From: Bacteroidota bacterium
Lineage (GTDB): Bacteria; Bacteroidota; Bacteroidia; Flavobacteriales_D; Crocinitomicaceae
Reading direction: 5' to 3'
Length of the DNA: 14,064 nucleotides
Assembly: GCA_016866375.1 (NCBI GenBank)
Contig: VGMK01000033.1
Span: 1 to 14,064, forward strand
Below, one piece after another: positions 7,343 to 14,064 of the stretch. The translations under genes and the position numbers were made by a program. The notes below the pieces were generated by a model. That model had not been told where the DNA came from. It did no database searches and was given only the letters and a program-made list of their open reading frames with translations. Position 1 is the first letter of the stretch, and each line of letters starts with the position of its first letter.

Positions 7343-8566
7343 TTATTCAAACCAAACTTTATCAAAAAACTTTTGAGGACGGTCGGAGTGTAAAAATTTA
7401 TTTCCCCCATATACTTTGATAACTGCGAAATGTGTTGGATTGAATTGTATGCGCACCCAATTTAATCCTTCAGGGTAGGTGTTGCTTAATCCTTCAAACT
7501 GGATTGTTCCATCCTCTAAGAATCTTTTTTTGAATAGGGTCTTGGGTGGGCTGGCAATATAAGTCGCAGCAATTTGATCCAATGTTAAGGTCGTGTCAAG
7601 TGGAAAGACCTCCACCACATAAGTATTTCCTTGTCCTAGTTCTCGATAAATCATTTTCACGCTGCCATCGTTATATTTCTCGACACTAGGCTTCCCGTTA
7701 AAAATCGCGGTAATCCCTGAACTTACATCTTTGTATGGATAAAATCTTTCCGTACGAATTTGTTTTTTTATTTTTGAAGCTTGCTCGTTTATTGTCCAGG
7801 CCACACTTCGCATACGATATCCTCTTTCACGTAGTAATTTTACCAAGCCTTCGCTTCCTCCCAAGTGAGCAGCTCCCACTGCACAAAAAAAACTGTTTTG
7901 GTTTCTCAATAATGAGTCTAACTGACCAACCATACCCATATTTCTACTGCTAATTAATTTTGTGTACAACTCCGGATCAACAGAAAGAGTTGCCCTTGTC
8001 AGTTTATCAAGGCCTTGAATATCGCCTTGCAAGTATAAATCCATTAATTTGTCTTGCGAAAAATTATTTATGGAGGTATTGATTAGTCTTCGGCTTGAAT
8101 AATTAACATTCGTCAACAAACTTCTTTGAGCATCATAACTCTCGAGGGCAAAAAATTGTTTTTGATGGTTGAAACAATATTCTTCAAAAAAAGCGTCCAA
8201 AAATTGAGGCATGCCATTTTCATCACCATAAGCTGTTTTTGAGGCACGAAAACTCGCAGAGTAGGAATTTCCATTGTTGTCGTATTGTGTCCTTGGGAGT
8301 CCTTTTCGAGTGTCAATTTTATTGAATAGCGCAAAAACATCCGTTTCCAGAACAATAACTTTCGCTTTATCCATCAAAATATACACGGAATCAGCCAAAT
8401 CAAAAACCCGCTTTTCATTGGAGTGAATAGTACCAAACAGAAAAGACTTCTCCTTTAATTTCGGGTGTGTAATTTCCCATAATAATTGCTTATCGCTCTC
8501 CACATAAGTGGTTTGTGCGAATGAGAAAAAGGACCAAATAAAACTGATAATAATAAGAATCCTCAT
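7343..8566 (-). CDS. TraB/GumN-family exported protein
   Basis: A 407-residue protein with an N-terminal signal peptide (M-R-I-L-I-I-I..., likely cleaved near residue 18 after F-A-Q), so it is periplasmic or surface-exposed. Residues about 28-260 match the TraB/GumN (COG3735) fold: L-L-W-E-I at 28-32, the G-T-I-H motif at 45-48, E74 in V-L-E-T-D, R208-N209, and the second motif G-A-A-H at 231-234 followed by G-G-S-E-G-L-V. The paired GxxH motifs and conserved Glu/Arg are the presumed active site; some TraB-family proteins are reported to be metalloproteases, but bacterial GumN function is unclear. A C-terminal region of about 145 residues lies beyond the usual GumN domain and appears beta-rich; I do not recognise it. 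It is the first gene of a tight leftward cluster with the ATPase 6 bp downstream, preceded by a TAnnTTTG box only 7 bp before the ATG. Confidence 0.88.
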   Translation of the reverse strand: MRILIIISFIWSFFSFAQTTYVESDKQLLWEITHPKLKEKSFLFGTIHSNEKRVFDLADSVYILMDKAKVIVLETDVFALFNKIDTRKGLPRTQYDNNGNSYSASFRASKTAYGDENGMPQFLDAFFEEYCFNHQKQFFALESYDAQRSLLTNVNYSSRRLINTSINNFSQDKLMDLYLQGDIQGLDKLTRATLSVDPELYTKLISSRNMGMVGQLDSLLRNQNSFFCAVGAAHLGGSEGLVKLLRERGYRMRSVAWTINEQASKIKKQIRTERFYPYKDVSSGITAIFNGKPSVEKYNDGSVKMIYRELGQGNTYVVEVFPLDTTLTLDQIAATYIASPPKTLFKKRFLEDGTIQFEGLSNTYPEGLNWVRIQFNPTHFAVIKVYGGNKFLHSDRPQKFFDKVWFE

Positions 8567-8573
8567 GAATATT

Positions 8574-8581
8574 CAAAGGTA
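8574..8581 (-). promoter_or_regulatory. Bacteroidota -7 box for the GumN-family cluster
   Basis: On the minus strand this reads TACCTTTG, an exact TAnnTTTG match, ending 7 bp before the ATG at 8566. I see no good -33 TTTG at the standard distance, only a weak TTA. If used, transcription would begin at or just before the start codon, giving a leaderless or nearly leaderless mRNA. The box abuts the inverted repeat at 8581-8605. Confidence 0.45.
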
Positions 8582-8605
8582 GGTATTTTCACGGGTCTAA
8601 TACCT
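8581..8605. repeat. Inverted repeat between hutI and the GumN-family gene (possible operator or weak terminator)
   Basis: A perfect 7-bp inverted repeat, AGGTATT at 8581-8587 and AATACCT at 8599-8605, with an 11-nt loop. An alternative pairing uses AAAGGTA at 8575-8581 with TACCTTT at 8601-8607. It lies in the 86-bp gap downstream of hutI and overlaps the edge of the predicted promoter of the next gene. On the minus strand it is not followed by a proper U-tract, so it is a poor intrinsic terminator; an operator or chance pairing is equally possible. Confidence 0.3.
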
Positions 8606-8652
8606 TTAAAAACAGATAATTTAATAATTACATAGCAAGAAAATCCCATGAA

Positions 8653-9885
8653 TTAAACATTCAAAACCCGCTGAACATGGTTCTCACCAAAAGAATAGGG
8701 AATGTATTCAAGGGATGAGATTTCATTGGTAATTACAATACCGCCTTTATACCCTAAAAAAATCTTGCCTTGGGTTTGAGAAAGACCCAGTGCATATGCC
8801 GCATTAATTGTCAAAGCATTAAATGCTTCCTCGGGTGTCATTTTCATTTTTACACATGCCAACGACCAAATTTGAAATAGGTTGTATGAAGGCGATGAGC
8901 CGGGATTGAAGTCGCTAGCGAGAGCCAACGGAATGTCGTTATCTATCAATAATCTTGCATTTCCAAATGGTAAGGAGAGAAAATGCGAACAACCCGGAAG
9001 CAGCACGGGCATACAGCTTGAATGCCTCAAGGCATCCACGTCTTCTTGGGTAAGCTCCTCGAGGTGATCTACAGACAAGGCACCACAGGCAAGCGCTTGC
9101 TTGACCCCCCCCATGGCCGAAAATTGATTTACATGAGCCTTTGGTATGAGTCCATATTTTTTTCCGGCGTGCAGAATTTCTACCATTTCTTCCACTGAGA
9201 AATAATTGCGTTCGCAAAAAACGTCGATGTAATCCGCTAACCCTTCGGCTGCAACGAGCGGCAACATTTCTGTGATAATTAGGTCAATATATCCTCGGTG
9301 ATTCTCCTTGAACTCAGCAGGAAAGGCATGAGCCCCGAGAAAAGTTGCTTTTATTGGGATGCGATTCCTTTCTTTTAGGCGTTTGATGACGCGTAGCATT
9401 TTCAGTTCTCCCGCTACACTTAACCCGTAACCAGATTTTATTTCTAGTGCCCCCGTCCCGAGAGCCTTCATTTTATCAATGCGCAATTGGGCTGATTCAA
9501 ATAATTCATCTTCAGGCATTTCCTGAAGTTTTCTAGCAGAATTTAGTATCCCACCACCTTTCAAGGCAATTTCTTCGTAACTTAATCCTTTAATTCTATC
9601 AACAAATTCTTCTGCTCGCGGTTGCGCAAAAACTGAATGGGTATGCGCGTCGACAAAACTCGGAAATACAAAAGAGCCGCTTGCATCAATAACTTCTAAA
9701 TCACGCCAATCGGAAATTCCTTCCCAATCACTCATCGGTCCGTAAGCAACAACTTCGCCATTCTCTAGTGCCAGGAAAGCATCATTTATAAGCGGTAATT
9801 CTTTCATTTTAGTTCCAGAGATTACCTGAGGAATATTCTCCCCGACTTGCACGAGACCTTTAATATTTTTGATGAGAACTTTCAT
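8653..9885 (-). CDS. hutI: Imidazolonepropionase HutI
   Basis: A 410-residue amidohydrolase-superfamily enzyme that hydrolyses 4-imidazolone-5-propionate to N-formimidoyl-glutamate, the third step of histidine degradation, in the cytoplasm. Length is normal (about 405-420). Metal ligands are visible: His81 and His83 in D-A-H-T-H, His251 in K-A-H-V-N-Q-F, and Asp325 in A-L-A-S-D-F-N-P-G-S. His186 in F-L-G-A-H and His274 in V-D-H-L-E are further active-site histidines. L-E-I-K-S-G-Y-G-L at 147-155 is a HutI hallmark. The residue that is catalytic Glu252 in Bacillus subtilis is Gln here (Gln254); I believe related HutI proteins share this, so I do not read it as inactivation. No other hut gene is in the window. 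An 8-G run (minus strand) encodes M-G-G-V at 258-261. It is divergent from mfd. Confidence 0.95.
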   Translation of the reverse strand: MKVLIKNIKGLVQVGENIPQVISGTKMKELPLINDAFLALENGEVVAYGPMSDWEGISDWRDLEVIDASGSFVFPSFVDAHTHSVFAQPRAEEFVDRIKGLSYEEIALKGGGILNSARKLQEMPEDELFESAQLRIDKMKALGTGALEIKSGYGLSVAGELKMLRVIKRLKERNRIPIKATFLGAHAFPAEFKENHRGYIDLIITEMLPLVAAEGLADYIDVFCERNYFSVEEMVEILHAGKKYGLIPKAHVNQFSAMGGVKQALACGALSVDHLEELTQEDVDALRHSSCMPVLLPGCSHFLSLPFGNARLLIDNDIPLALASDFNPGSSPSYNLFQIWSLACVKMKMTPEEAFNALTINAAYALGLSQTQGKIFLGYKGGIVITNEISSLEYIPYSFGENHVQRVLNV

Positions 9886-9916
9886 TGAATTTTTGTGAAA
9901 ACGTCCTTTTGTATCA

Positions 9917-9946
9917 CGAAGATAGCAGAATTCGATTTATTTCAAC
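9917..9946 (-). promoter_or_regulatory. Predicted hutI promoter
   Basis: On the minus strand GTTG (9943-9946) is followed after 18 bp by TATCTTCG (9917-9924), one mismatch from the TAnnTTTG -7 box. Spacing is in the usual Bacteroidota range. It lies 31 bp upstream of the hutI ATG at 9885, which would leave a leader of about 25 nt. I see no clear operator for a hut regulator. Confidence 0.45.
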
Positions 9947-9972
9947 TTTAGTGCACCAAATACGAGGTATTC

Positions 9973-10003
9973 TTTAACGACTCGCAATAAATCTGTAATT
10001 TTG
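9973..10003 (+). promoter_or_regulatory. Predicted mfd promoter
   Basis: TTTA at 9973-9976 and, after 19 bp, TAATTTTG at 9996-10003, an exact TAnnTTTG match. The -7 box ends only 10 bp before the mfd ATG at 10014, so the leader would be a few nucleotides long. The short palindrome TGCAC-CTC-GTGCA at 10002-10014 spans the space between the -7 box and the start codon. Confidence 0.5.
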
Positions 10004-10013
10004 CACCTCGTGC

Positions 10014-13000
10014 ATGGAATTAAGTGCCATTCTCGCTTCCTTCGCTAAATTGACTCAAGTAGATTTTGCCGCAAGCACTTTGAGAATGGAGAACGTGCGT
10101 ATTCACCTCAAAGGATTGATAGGCTCCTCAAAAAGCATTGTGGCCACCAGCATAGCGCAACAATTGCCTTCTCATCAGTTGTTTATTCTCAATGATAAAG
10201 AGGAGGCTGCATATTTTTTAAACGATCTTGAAGGTCTTTATCCTAACGATAAGCGCATCCTATTTTATCCAGCTTCTTACCGCATTCCCTACCAGATTGA
10301 CGAAATTGATAACGCCAATGTGGTAGCTAGAGCCGAAGTATTGGAAAGGATTTCGAGCAATCAAAATGCTTGGGTTGTAACATACCCCGAGGCGCTCTTT
10401 GAAAAAGTTCCAACTAAGAAAAAACTTGTTGAGAATACCATGCGTGTCGAGGTAGGAAAATCCTATTCCTTAGATTTCATGAACGAACTTTTATTGGAAT
10501 ACCATTTTGAACGGGTTGATTTTGTATATGAGCCGGGACAATTTGCCATTCGTGGAGGAATTGTAGACGTTTACTCATACAGCAACGATCACCCTTTTAG
10601 AATGGAATTTTTTGGAGACGAAGTAGAATCGATTCGGACCTTTGATGCTGCCAGCCAATTGTCTATTTCCGATCACGCGTTTTTTATGATCATTCCTAAC
10701 ATCCAAGGACAAATGATTCTAGAGGGAGTAGCTTCGTTTTTTGATTTTTTAGGGCCCTCTTCTAATGTATGGTTGAGCTCCTATTCTCGACTTGTTTCTG
10801 TGATCGAAAAGGAATATGAAAAAGCAACTGCGCGCTATTTAGAATTGTCCGACACCGTAAAAAGAACCCTGCCTTCGGATTTATATTTGCCCCCAGACGC
10901 CTTAATGAAGAATCTTGATGAGCGCAGCACAATTGAGTGGGGGTCGGATTACCACTATAAAACCAAAGAGGTTTTCACTTTTGATCTCCAACCTCAACCG
11001 AGTTTCAATAAAAATTTCGACTTACTTCGAGCCGATTTATTACAAAGGCAAAAAGACGGGTATCGTAACTTGATTTTTTCCAATCAACCAAAACAAATTG
11101 AACGACTTTTTCAAATTTTCGCAGATATAGGGGGAGATGTAGAATTTAGTCCAATTCCGATTGCCTTGCATGAAGGGTTTATTTTTCCTTCATTGCAACT
11201 AACATGTTATACGGATCATCAACTATTTGAGCGTTACCATCGTTTCAGGTTGAAAGAAGGTTTTAGACAAGCGAAGCAAGCCTTGACCTTAAAAGAAATC
11301 TACAACCTCCAAAAAGGAGATTATGTTACACACATTGACCATGGGGTTGGGCAATTTTCGGGACTGGAAACGATAGACGTAAACGGTAAGCCACAAGAGG
11401 CCATTCGATTGGTTTATAAAGATGGAGATGTTTTATATGTAGGTATTCATTCCCTACACCGCATTTCAAAATTTACGGGTAAGGACGGCACGGTGCCCAA
11501 AATGAACAAATTAGGCACTCAAGCGTGGACGACATTAAAGAATAAAACCAAGAAAAAAATTAAAGAATTAGCCTTCGACCTCATCAAGCTATATGCAAAA
11601 CGTCGAAGTCAGCCCGGATATGCGTATACACCAGATTCTTATTTACAAAATGAACTGGAAGCGTCTTTCATGTACGAAGATACACCGGATCAATACAAAG
11701 CAACTCAGGATGTGAAGAAAGATATGGAATCTTCGCGACCAATGGACCGTTTAATTTGCGGGGATGTGGGTTTCGGGAAAACAGAAGTTGCCATACGTGC
11801 GGCTTTTAAAGCGGTTTCAGATTCGAAACAAGTTGCTGTATTAGTGCCTACCACTATTTTATCTATGCAGCATTTCAGAAGTTTTAAAGATCGACTTTCT
11901 GAATTTCCTTGTACCATTTCATACATCAATCGATTTAAAAGTGCCAAAGAAACTACTGAAACGCTGAAGCAATTGGCAGAGGGTAAAATTGACATTCTCA
12001 TTGGGACTCACGCCTTGGTGGCTGAAAAAGTCAAGTTCAAAGACTTAGGCTTAATGATTATCGATGAAGAGCAAAAATTTGGTGTAGCTGTAAAAGACAA
12101 ATTAAAAACGATTCGAACGACTGTTGACACCTTAACCCTTACGGCAACGCCCATTCCGCGGACTCTACAATTTTCACTGATGGGAGCACGTGACTTGAGT
12201 ATCATCAATACGCCACCACCAAACCGGCAACCTGTTTTGACAGAGATTGTTTATTTCGATGAAGAAGTTATCCGCGATGCCATTGCATACGAAGTTTCGA
12301 GAGGCGGTCAAGTGTTTTTTGTCAACAACCGATTAGCCAACATTCGAGAATTGGCAGGCATGATTCAACGCTTATGCCCCGGAGTGCGCATCGGTATTGG
12401 ATACGGACAGATGGACGGCGAAAAATTAGAACGCGTGATGATGGATTTCATTGAAGGAAGTTATGATGTGTTAATTGCCACGACGATTATTGAAAGTGGA
12501 ATCGATATTTCCAATGCGAATACCATAATTATTAACGATTCTCACACGTTTGGCTTAAGCGATTTACATCAATTGAGAGGGCGCGTTGGGCGGAGCAACA
12601 AAAAGGGATTTTGTTACTTAATTGCGCCTAAGTTTAATATGATGACCTCCGAAGCTAGAAAACGTCTTGAGGCATTGGTGCAGTTTTCCGACTTAGGAGC
12701 TGGTTTCAATATTGCCATGAAAGATTTAGATATCCGAGGTGCCGGAAATATGCTGGGCGGTGAGCAAAGTGGATTTATTTCAGAAATTGGTTTTGAGATG
12801 TATCAAAAAATCTTAAATGAAGCGATGAATGAATTACGCGAAAGTGAGTTTAAAGATTTGTTCGACGAGCGTCAAACAGACACTTTCGGATCATATGTCA
12901 ACGAGTGTGTTTTTGAAACGGATATGGAAGTTCGTATTCCTGACGACTATGTGAATCAGGTGAGTGAGCGCTTGAGCTTGTATCAAGAATTAGACGGATT

Positions 13001-13367
13001 AAAAAATGAAGAAGAACTTGATACGTTTTCTGGTCAGCTTAAAGATCGTTTTGGACCAATTCCTCGGGAGGTAAAAGAATTGTTTTTTTCATTCAAATTG
13101 CGTTGGGCGGCTCAAAACGCAGGAGTTGAAAGGTTGGTGATAAAGTCGTCCAAACTCGTGGGGTATTTCATTGCGAATCCTCAATCTCCATTTTTTGAAA
13201 CTGAAGCGTTTACGGCTCTTTTAACGAATATAACGGCTGCAGGAGACGGGTACAGATTGGTGCAACAACAAGATAAATTGCGCCTAGTGATTGAACCTGT
13301 ACAACACATCAAGGATGCTTACGAAAAATTAACAAAACTCACCGTTCAAGAGCGCATATCTCAGTAG
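10014..13367 (+). CDS. mfd: Transcription-repair coupling factor Mfd
   Basis: A 1117-residue ATP-dependent DNA translocase that removes RNA polymerase stalled at lesions and recruits UvrA for nucleotide excision repair. Domains in order: UvrB-like N-terminal module (about 1-330), including Y-P-A-S-Y-R-I-P-Y and the conserved E-P-G-Q-F-A-I-R-G-G-I-V-D beginning at residue 173; RNA-polymerase-interacting Tudor-like domain (about 430-500) starting L-Q-K-G-D-Y-V-T-H-I-D-H-G-V-G; superfamily 2 helicase lobes with Walker A G-F-G-K-T at 586-590, DEEQ at 684-687, TATP at 710-713 and Q-L-R-G-R-V-G-R at 853-860; and the C-terminal TRCF domain (about 970-1070). Length is normal for Bacteroidota Mfd. The ATG at 10014 is favoured because the following residues, through I-H-L-K-G-L, fit the family's N-terminus; the next Met (25) would cut into it. 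The gene overlaps the convergent small gene by 7 bp. Confidence 0.97.
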   Translation: MELSAILASFAKLTQVDFAASTLRMENVRIHLKGLIGSSKSIVATSIAQQLPSHQLFILNDKEEAAYFLNDLEGLYPNDKRILFYPASYRIPYQIDEIDNANVVARAEVLERISSNQNAWVVTYPEALFEKVPTKKKLVENTMRVEVGKSYSLDFMNELLLEYHFERVDFVYEPGQFAIRGGIVDVYSYSNDHPFRMEFFGDEVESIRTFDAASQLSISDHAFFMIIPNIQGQMILEGVASFFDFLGPSSNVWLSSYSRLVSVIEKEYEKATARYLELSDTVKRTLPSDLYLPPDALMKNLDERSTIEWGSDYHYKTKEVFTFDLQPQPSFNKNFDLLRADLLQRQKDGYRNLIFSNQPKQIERLFQIFADIGGDVEFSPIPIALHEGFIFPSLQLTCYTDHQLFERYHRFRLKEGFRQAKQALTLKEIYNLQKGDYVTHIDHGVGQFSGLETIDVNGKPQEAIRLVYKDGDVLYVGIHSLHRISKFTGKDGTVPKMNKLGTQAWTTLKNKTKKKIKELAFDLIKLYAKRRSQPGYAYTPDSYLQNELEASFMYEDTPDQYKATQDVKKDMESSRPMDRLICGDVGFGKTEVAIRAAFKAVSDSKQVAVLVPTTILSMQHFRSFKDRLSEFPCTISYINRFKSAKETTETLKQLAEGKIDILIGTHALVAEKVKFKDLGLMIIDEEQKFGVAVKDKLKTIRTTVDTLTLTATPIPRTLQFSLMGARDLSIINTPPPNRQPVLTEIVYFDEEVIRDAIAYEVSRGGQVFFVNNRLANIRELAGMIQRLCPGVRIGIGYGQMDGEKLERVMMDFIEGSYDVLIATTIIESGIDISNANTIIINDSHTFGLSDLHQLRGRVGRSNKKGFCYLIAPKFNMMTSEARKRLEALVQFSDLGAGFNIAMKDLDIRGAGNMLGGEQSGFISEIGFEMYQKILNEAMNELRESEFKDLFDERQTDTFGSYVNECVFETDMEVRIPDDYVNQVSERLSLYQELDGLKNEEELDTFSGQLKDRFGPIPREVKELFFSFKLRWAAQNAGVERLVIKSSKLVGYFIANPQSPFFETEAFTALLTNITAAGDGYRLVQQQDKLRLVIEPVQHIKDAYEKLTKLTVQERISQ

Positions 13368-13729
13368 GAGTCGACCATTCGCTGCGCTAACATCCCCATT
13401 ATTCTCTTATCCAGTTCTTTTTTATTTTGATAATAAAAAGCGAATTCTACGTTGGTTAATAATCCGCTCACCATTCCTATCCATTGGTATTTTAAGGATG
13501 GATTTTTGGTTGCCATTTTCATTAGTAAATTCCATTTTTCTGACGCAGATTTTCCTGAAGTAATCGCTTTTAAAATAAATGGTTCCTGACGAGAAATAAA
13601 ACTCCAGAGCTCTTGTTGGTATTTTAAAATTGGTCTAAGGACCTCATTTTGAAAGACCTCCAATTCGTTTTCCGTTGGCATTGTTGCTACTAAAGGACGT
13701 AATTCCGTTAATTCTTGATCTTCTCGCAT
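13361..13729 (-). CDS. Hypothetical small helical protein
   Basis: A 122-residue protein that I do not recognise. It has no signal peptide or membrane segment and is predicted by eye to be nearly all alpha-helical: P-T-E-N-E-L-E-V-F-Q-N-E-V-L-R-P near residues 18-33, a Lys-rich middle, and a C-terminal helix ending R-M-V-D-S-Y. It contains several Trp and Tyr residues, which suggests a folded soluble protein. I chose the ATG at 13729; a TTG at 13738 would add three residues. GAAG, about 6 bp upstream of the ATG, is a weak ribosome-binding candidate. The stop TGA lies inside the last codons of mfd on the other strand, giving a 7-bp tail-to-tail overlap. It is divergent from the truncated gene at 13818. 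No clear TAnnTTTG box is visible for this gene. Function unknown. Confidence 0.72.
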   Translation of the reverse strand: MREDQELTELRPLVATMPTENELEVFQNEVLRPILKYQQELWSFISRQEPFILKAITSGKSASEKWNLLMKMATKNPSLKYQWIGMVSGLLTNVEFAFYYQNKKELDKRIMGMLAQRMVDSY

Positions 13730-13765
13730 ATTCTTCAAACGTTTAGGTTCGCATCAAAGTTCAAA

Positions 13766-13780
13766 GAAACGATCAGTTTC
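13766..13780. repeat. Short inverted repeat in divergent intergenic region
   Basis: GAAAC-GATCA-GTTTC, 5-bp arms with a 5-nt centre, lies between the divergent starts at 13729 (-) and 13818 (+), ending 14 bp upstream of the TACATTTG box. A tandem TCAAAG-T-TCAAAG sits beside it at 13754-13766. It could be an operator, but the arms are short enough to arise by chance. Confidence 0.2.
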
Positions 13781-13794
13781 GTGCATTTAAACAT

Positions 13795-13802
13795 TACATT
13801 TG
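13795..13802 (+). promoter_or_regulatory. Bacteroidota -7 box upstream of the 13818 gene
   Basis: TACATTTG, an exact TAnnTTTG match, ends 15 bp before the ATG at 13818, leaving a leader of about 8-10 nt. No good -33 TTTG is seen at standard spacing. The 10-mer TTACATTTGT is identical to the one before the gene at 3027. Confidence 0.5.
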
Positions 13803-13817
13803 TTAAAGCAAAATATT

Positions 13818-14064
13818 ATGAAGTTAATCTTTAGCATCCTTTTTCTTACACAGCTCAGTCTTACCATGGCGCGTTCTGTTGACGGAGATACCCTAAAAAT
13901 TAACAGTGAAGACGATGAAATTTTCTTACCAAAACACGGTGTTTACCTCAATACCTTCGGACTGTTTGGGAAATTTCGAATTCGTTATGAATACCAACCC
14001 ATTGCTTCCAGAAGTTATCAAATTGGTTTGTGCACACACTACATATTAAATTTGGATTACGGAA
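13818..14064 (+). CDS. Exported protein, possible outer-membrane beta-barrel, 5' part
   Basis: The frame is open from the ATG at 13818 to the right edge, 82 codons plus one base, so the 3' end is missing. The N-terminus is a signal peptide: M-K, then a hydrophobic stretch L-I-F-S-I-L-F-L-T-Q-L-S-L-T, with a plausible cleavage after M-A (about residue 18). After a polar acidic linker (S-E-D-D-E) the sequence turns into alternating strands: G-V-Y-L-N-T-F-G-L-F-G-K-F-R-I-R-Y-E-Y and then S-Y-Q-I-G-L. These resemble the first hairpin of a small outer-membrane beta-barrel protein, but the fragment is too short to name a family. A TAnnTTTG box 15 bp upstream supports the start. It is divergent from the small gene at 13361-13729. 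Confidence 0.75.
   Translation, partial: MKLIFSILFLTQLSLTMARSVDGDTLKINSEDDEIFLPKHGVYLNTFGLFGKFRIRYEYQPIASRSYQIGLCTHYILNLDYG

Noticed and set aside
8113..8355. Open frame of 80 codons on the minus strand within the GumN-family gene
   Set aside because: It is a shifted frame of the real gene, which has intact motifs on both sides.
8939..9217. Open frame of 92 codons on the minus strand within hutI
   Set aside because: It is an alternate frame of hutI, whose metal-binding residues continue through the same bases.
9962..10011. ACGAGGT ... ACCTCGT inverted repeat flanking the mfd promoter as an operator
   Set aside because: A 7-bp match across a gap of this size is expected about as often as not in 128 bp, so it is not distinguishable from chance.
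11705..12208. Two minus-strand open frames inside mfd
   Set aside because: They are antisense to the conserved helicase motifs of mfd and have no start signals.

Overview
The window looks like a chromosomal segment from a Bacteroidota bacterium, most probably Flavobacteriales. The DNA is AT-rich. Several start codons follow a TAnnTTTG element, the usual Bacteroidota -7 box, and I see no convincing Shine-Dalgarno sequences. The protein families also fit that phylum: a YwqK/MORN-repeat exported protein, a Bacteroidota-style AddB-like nuclease, and exported proteins whose signal peptides end in SQ or AQ. I cannot name a genus.

Layout, left to right. The 3' part of rsmA (16S rRNA dimethyladenosine transferase) enters from the left edge and converges, with an 11-bp overlap, on a leftward gene for a secreted MORN/YwqK-repeat protein. 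Upstream of that gene, on the same strand, is a LysE/RhtB-type exporter. A 118-bp divergent gap leads to a small acidic helical protein of unknown function (+ strand). A leftward three-gene cluster follows with almost no spacing, in the order of transcription: a TraB/GumN-family exported protein, an AAA ATPase of the AAA_14/DUF4143 type, and a 929-residue AddB-like PD-(D/E)XK nuclease. hutI (imidazolonepropionase, histidine degradation) lies next on the same strand. It is divergent from mfd (transcription-repair coupling factor), with 128 bp of promoter DNA between them. mfd converges, with a 7-bp overlap, on a small unknown helical protein gene. The right edge cuts the start of an exported protein that may be an outer-membrane beta-barrel.

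The genes serve several unrelated housekeeping roles: rRNA modification, DNA repair, histidine catabolism and amino-acid export. I see no tRNA, rRNA, insertion sequence, CRISPR array or prophage. The part most worth a second look is the GumN / AAA_14-DUF4143 / AddB-like cluster. The ATPase and nuclease genes overlap as TAATG, no AddA helicase gene is in the window, the ATPase has a degenerate Walker B region, and the nuclease ends before the position of the last cysteine of the classical AddB iron-sulfur cluster. I regard most of the window as ordinary core genome and do not claim a clearly new system.
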